From: Ulota crispa
Lineage: Eukaryota; Streptophyta; Bryopsida; Orthotrichales; Orthotrichaceae
Assembly: GCA_963920765.1 (NCBI GenBank)
Contig: OY987251.1
Location: forward strand, 6,822,501-6,886,500
Length of the DNA stretch: 64,000 nucleotides
Direction: 5' to 3'
The position numbers were made by a program, and so were the translations under genes. Under the pieces are notes generated by a model. The model saw only the letters and a list, made by a program, of their open reading frames with translations. It searched no databases and was not told the origin of the DNA. The number at the start of each line of letters is the position of its first letter. Position 1 is the first letter of the stretch. Below are positions 59,876-64,000 of the stretch, piece after piece.

Positions 59876-60194
59876 AGGTAAGAGGCTCAAACTTCATTAG
59901 GGCAGTAATACCACTCACCTTTCCAAATGAATTTCATAGGTATATGCTTTATTCATAACTTTTCAGAAATGTACATTGAGGTACATTTGAGGATGTGATC
60001 CATTTTAGAGTCTTATGACCTTTCCACTTCAAAGTTTCATAACTAATTTCATATTGCTCTAAAAAAACAACTTGAGATAGATGCCAATTTCTCTTATCTT
60101 TCAAGAAAAATTTACTGAAAAATATTTCAAGAAGTTTCACATCCCCAAAATTCAGTTTCAGCTCGTATATGGTCGATTTACGAGCCTCTTACCT
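59876..60194. mobile_element. Family C MITE, copy 6
   Basis: Ends AGGTAAGAGGCTCAAAC and GAGCCTCTTACCT; TA on both sides. Confidence 0.85.
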
Positions 60195-61643
60195 TAAAAG
60201 CATGTCTTGTGAAGTATCGTCCATTGCGTTTAGAGTCACACGAAAAAAATGGTTAATTTTGTGAATTGTTTTTTAGCTTACCATGTACACTTGTAAGAAT
60301 GGGCAATCAATTTATCTTGAATACACTCAACGTTTTATTAAAAGGCAGATATACGAGAGTCTTTATTGATTTTATCACTTTATTTTTTGTGGACAAGTCT
60401 CTATTATAAAGTAGCGGGTGTCTATCCATCCTCAGAAATTCAAAAAATTATTCACTTTTGAAATTCAAAATTATCAATTGTAAAGCATTGGGTGTCAATC
60501 ATTGGATGTCTATTTGTCTCAAGAATTTCAAAATATAGAGATGAGAGAGTAAAAGGAAAAGAGTGGGAAAGGTAGGGTGAAAAAAGAAGGCACAGAGATG
60601 AACAAGTTGGACAAGAGAATCAACTAAAAAAGTGAAAAAAGCATGTGAGACTTGCACAAAGCCCAAACAAGGCATACTTGTTATTGTAATATCCAAACTT
60701 GAACACCTTATTGTCAAAGAATAAAGACTCAATTAACCCTAAATACGATGTCAATTTTAGATTAATTATCAAATACTTACCTACACTTGCTCTAAGACGT
60801 TAGAATTACACATCCTTTGCAACATTGAGAGAGAGATTTTAGATCCATCACCTAATTTCTGGCATCTCCCATTTTCAATTGGCTTTTCACTAGCATGCTT
60901 TGAATATATTCTTATATTTGTTTTGTAACATGTTAGAACAAATTTCGTTTTGCAAATTGTTGTTGATTTTTGGCCTACGGTTTCATAAAACAAATGATCT
61001 TCAGTTTGCCATTTCAGCTGCTTAACTTCGTACTGATAACTATTTCTCTCCGAACATTGCTCCGTTGCTGGGCTAAAACTTTGTTGTTTAAGATTATTAT
61101 TTGAGTGTAGATTCTACCTCAAAATATGAGATCAAAATATACTGTTTGTCGATTTGGTATGCAATATGAATTTTTTATGTTTACTTATATGCAAACGTTA
61201 AGAAAAAACATAATCACAAACATGTGACATGTTTTCCGTTTTCCTTTTTTGTCACTAAAGTATTTATTTTTAGCATTTTATTGAATTTTGCAACAAACCA
61301 ACTACTATAACAATACAGTAACGGAAATCTTGTCCTTTATATCCAACACAACCACGGGGGGGGGGGGGGGGGGGGGGGGACTTGAGCGACCGGCACCCAA
61401 CGATATAAGCAGTTAAGGAAAAAATGAACAGAATTGGATAGATTTAGCAACAAGTGGATGATCATCCATAAACTCTACTAATCTTAGTAAATTATCTAAA
61501 ATTTGGCAAGTTTGGTGTTTGCTTGGGGAGGGATTTGGCAATTTGGCAATTTCATCCTCTTTTTCATGAATTCTATTTTGTGTTACATTAGCTAATGACA
61601 AATTGAGGTAAAAATTTAGGCAAGTTTTTGCCAAAAACATTAA
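60195..61643. other. Intergenic DNA with a family O fragment and a G tract
   Basis: A family O fragment lies at about 60515-60690. A homopolymer of 24 G follows at 61356-61379. No gene was recognised. Confidence 0.4.
61356..61379. repeat. Poly-G tract of 24
   Basis: Twenty-four consecutive G, preceded by CAACCAC and followed by ACTTGAGCGACC. Confidence 0.95.
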
Positions 61644-61692
61644 CCCCTAAAGGATCACTTGTTCCTATGGGGGACAAATGGTCCTTTAGGGG
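61644..61692. mobile_element. Minimal TTAA-flanked element, 49 bp
   Basis: TTAA at 61640-61643 and 61693-61696. It consists of little more than the two termini: CCCCTAAAGGATCACTTG and CAAATGGTCCTTTAGGGG around GGGGGA. It lies about 310 bp past the stop of the coiled-coil gene on that gene's strand. Confidence 0.85.
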
Positions 61693-62000
61693 TTAATGTA
61701 ATTTAACTTGGAAAAATAAAAGGAATAAGTTTTGTATAGTTATTAATTGAGAATGTTCAATGGTAGGATATAAGATTCTTGTTGTTTCAATTTTGAGTCT
61801 TTAAAGTATCTAGTCATTCTACACCCACTAAAAAGTCAAAAAAAAAATTGCTTCAAAGGAAAAACAACCTAAACTATACCTAATTTGGTATTGGTAAATT
61901 TAGATGGATTAAAATTTTATTTTGCAATTATTTCAACTTGCTTTCTCCTAACATATGTACACCTATGGCAAAATTGTAGACAACGATCTTCCTCAATAAG

Positions 62001-62117
62001 TTAATCAAAAGTGAGATTCTTCAAATAGTCTTCATCAGCTTTTAATTGAATGAGAGCTTCAATGTCTTCATGCAGTTGAGTCTCTTTTGCTAGCTTGGCT
62101 GCTTCTTGTTTTTGTTT
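62001..62117 (-). CDS. Coiled-coil gene, terminal exon
   Basis: Acceptor TTCTGTGCCA-complement TGGCACAG|, then 38 sense codons and TAA. Too short to show up as an open frame; found from the splice phase of the upstream exon. Confidence 0.6.
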   Translation of the reverse strand, partial: KQKQEAAKLAKETQLHEDIEALIQLKADEDYLKNLTFD

Positions 62118-63594
62118 CTGTGCCATTCAAAAACGAAGAGATTTAAAATACTTGGATATGTACAAATATATATAGCATTAGGTGTCTATTTGTCATCAAA
62201 AAATCAAGGAAAGGAGGAAGAAAAATGTAGGGAAAGGGAGGGTTTAAAAGGAAGGGACATGGTGAACAAGTGGATAAGACAAAATAAAAGCAAAAAAAAG
62301 AGAGAGGAAAACGAAGCAAGTGAGACGGTGTAAAATGCTAGCAAGGCACACAAGTAAATAGAAATTTTAGACTTATTTTGAATTAAGAAATTTATTGATT
62401 AATTAAAAAAGCCTTTGCTCAAATCAACAATTATAATTGGTATTTCAATCAAAATTACCTCCTAAATATCTTGTTAATGAAATTGATGAAAAGACAAATT
62501 TAAGAGCAAGATTAGATGGCATGTGGGAAAATCTATAGAGCATTCTTTTACTACATTGTACTAAAAGCATGGTTGTTGCTTAATTGAATATCGCAAGTAT
62601 GGAAATTTTAGGCAAAAATGTGTTATGCCAAGTTATAAGAAGAACAAAAATACATTGAAAGTCAGGCCTTGAAAGTCAACCTACTCTAAATTAATTTCAA
62701 GACTCACTGTGCCTCTATTTTTCCCTTCTCTAAAAGAATTTCTGCGAATTGGAATTCATTTTCAAGGAATCAAAATAGTCAGCTTCACGGTTAATGCAAA
62801 GCAAGTAATTAAAGCACTTTGTTTTACTTGAAAATTTTAACCTCAAATTTTATTCAATAATATTAGGCCTTGAATTAGTGTACTTAATTTTTTTTTAATC
62901 AACATTTTGGAAATTGGCAGATATTTGGTTTTTCAAACTACTTTGTGAATGTCTTCAATTAACAAGTGCAAAATTCTAACTTTTATTGGTATGTTATTGA
63001 CTCAATGCAATAAAACCTTAGAATTTATTAAGGTAAATTTGACTTGTCTGGAAATCACGTGTTGTTTTTTAAATTGTTGTTGACCATGAAACAAAATACG
63101 ACTAACTCATTCTAAAATAATATTTAACAAAAATTGGGTTTAGACATTAGAAGGAAAAAAACATCTTTAAGAACTGGTTCACAACAACTCCAAATGTCCT
63201 AAATAATTATACAATGATTATAAAATGACTCACTTATAGTTGTTTTGGATATTTGCAATCGTTGTGGAGTAGTCATATATTTTTGTTTTTCTTGTAGTGA
63301 GATAATTTTTGCTAAACTTGAGTTGTCAATACAACTCTGACCCATTTACAACTACCAATTTCATTTTTTAAATCATGAGGAAAATTTTACAATATTAGTT
63401 CTTAGGTGAAAATTTTGAGATTTTCTTACCTTTTGCTTCATTAAAAATTCTGCAATCTTCCTGTTTCTGTTGTATCTATCAATTTCTTCTTGCTTTTCAT
63501 CTTCAATGGATTTTTGAATATTCTCTGCTGCATGTTTGTCTTCGAAGGCAGTGTCTTTCTTTTCTTCTTCTAACAATTTTTTCTTTCGTGCAAT
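62001..63594 (-). CDS. Charged coiled-coil protein, last two exons
   Basis: Exon 63594-63430 (55 codons) and terminal exon 62117-62001 (38 codons plus TAA) join in phase 0 across a 1312-bp GT-AG intron. The product reads IARKKKLLEEEKKDTAFED, KHAAENIQKSIEDEKQEEI, DRYNRNRKIAEFLMKQK, then KQKQEAAKLAKETQLHEDI, EALIQLKADEDYLKNLTFD. It is almost all Lys, Glu, Gln and Ala with a coiled-coil look. I do not recognise the family; the style recalls axonemal coiled-coil proteins, which would fit a plant with motile sperm, but that is a guess. Upstream exons lie beyond the right edge. Confidence 0.65.
63145..63299. mobile_element. CACTA-ended MITE, 3-bp duplication AGA
   Basis: Left end CATTAGAAGGAAAAAAAC (one base off CACTAG), right end GTTTTTCTTGTAGTG; AGA at 63142-63144 and 63300-63302. 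Subterminal ACAACTCCAAATGTCC pairs with GGATATTTGCAATCGTTGT. It lies in the coiled-coil gene intron. Confidence 0.82.
63430..63594 (-). CDS. Coiled-coil gene, penultimate exon
   Basis: Acceptor AATACAAAG| and donor CAAAAG|GTAAGA. Codon content is Lys/Glu-rich with few hydrophobic residues. Confidence 0.65.
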
Positions 63595-64000
63595 CTTTGT
63601 ATTTGACAAAACAAGTATAAAAATATTGCTCAAAATTTTATTTGTAAAGTAAGCATAAAATATGCATATAGTTAAAAATCTATTGAAGTTTTAAAGACCT
63701 CACAAGAAATTCAGGGGAGGGAGGGAGAGGAAAAGGGAGAGTGAAAAGGAAAGAAAAGAGAAGAACAAGTAAAACAAGACAAATAACAAAAAGAGAAATA
63801 AATAAATAAAATAAAATAAAAATAAAATTGTTAAGCGTAAGCAAGGCATACTCATAAGCCATAATTATATAGCTCAAGAAATTTAATGAAATTTTAAGTA
63901 CCACTAAATAAAGTAATTTCAAACCAATCCAAGTATGTAGATTGTAGATATACATTTAACTTTTTTAAATGAAGAAAATAGGAGCCTTTTACTTGATGTT
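63595..64000. other. Probable intron with a family O fragment
   Basis: An A/G-rich stretch at 63710-63860 resembles 62195-62360. No further exon was recognised before the right edge. Confidence 0.4.

Noticed and set aside
59949-60140. Short frame similar in sequence to one at 16805-17023
   Set aside because: The similarity comes from both being copies of the family C MITE. No copy-to-copy conservation of the frame.
62690-62760. Possible 34-bp exon on the minus strand between AATTCGCAG and GTGAGT in the coiled-coil gene intron
   Set aside because: In the phase given by the upstream exon it reads into a stop codon, while skipping it joins two good exons in phase 0.

Overview
The window looks like nuclear DNA of a streptophyte, most likely a land plant with a repeat-rich genome. 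The evidence is GT-AG introns of 0.1 to 7 kb, GC-rich exons in AT-rich introns, a plastid-type threonine synthase, a KANADI-type GARP transcription factor and a plant ABCG half-transporter. I cannot name the species. I saw no LTR or LINE coding sequence in the 64 kb. The repeats are almost all small non-autonomous DNA transposons.

Four genes are supported, all on the minus strand. (1) 1363-2061: first coding exon of threonine synthase, which runs off the left edge. (2) 7832-24549: a complete six-exon ABCG half-transporter, 842 codons when spliced, in the clade of Arabidopsis ABCG1/2/6/16/20. A partial tandem copy of its last exon lies just downstream (7262-7640). (3) 48786-51069: a four-exon KANADI gene of 427 codons with a GC-rich leader up to about 52.28 kb. 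Its stop codon lies inside a MITE. (4) 62001-63594: the last two exons of an unidentified charged coiled-coil gene that enters from the right edge.

The rest is repeats, and many insertions can be dated relative to each other because they are nested. The recurrent families are: (a) elements flanked by TTAA with CCCCTAAAGGACC-like termini, 49 to 1143 bp, piggyBac-like in target choice; (b) elements flanked by TA with AGGTAG-type, CACTRAATATTGC-type or GGGGTAGTCACACC termini; (c) a family of about 257 bp with AACACC/AACGC termini and a 4-bp target duplication (GTAA, CTCC, GCAT, CATT, GGAG); (d) foldbacks with 9-bp duplications, as in Mutator-like elements; (e) CACTA-ended MITEs with 3-bp duplications; (f) Tourist/PIF-Harbinger-like elements flanked by TAA.

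Layout: 1-2.5 kb threonine synthase; 2.5-7.2 kb repeats and AT-rich DNA; 7.26-24.55 kb the ABCG locus, whose introns are largely MITEs (intron 1 about 90%); 24.6-48.5 kb with no recognisable gene, TTAA elements, Tourist nests and a run of TA elements; 48.5-52.3 kb KANADI; 52.3-62 kb repeats, including a 1.3 kb array of 21-bp units inside a foldback; 62-64 kb the coiled-coil gene. The genes show no operon-like or pathway relationship.
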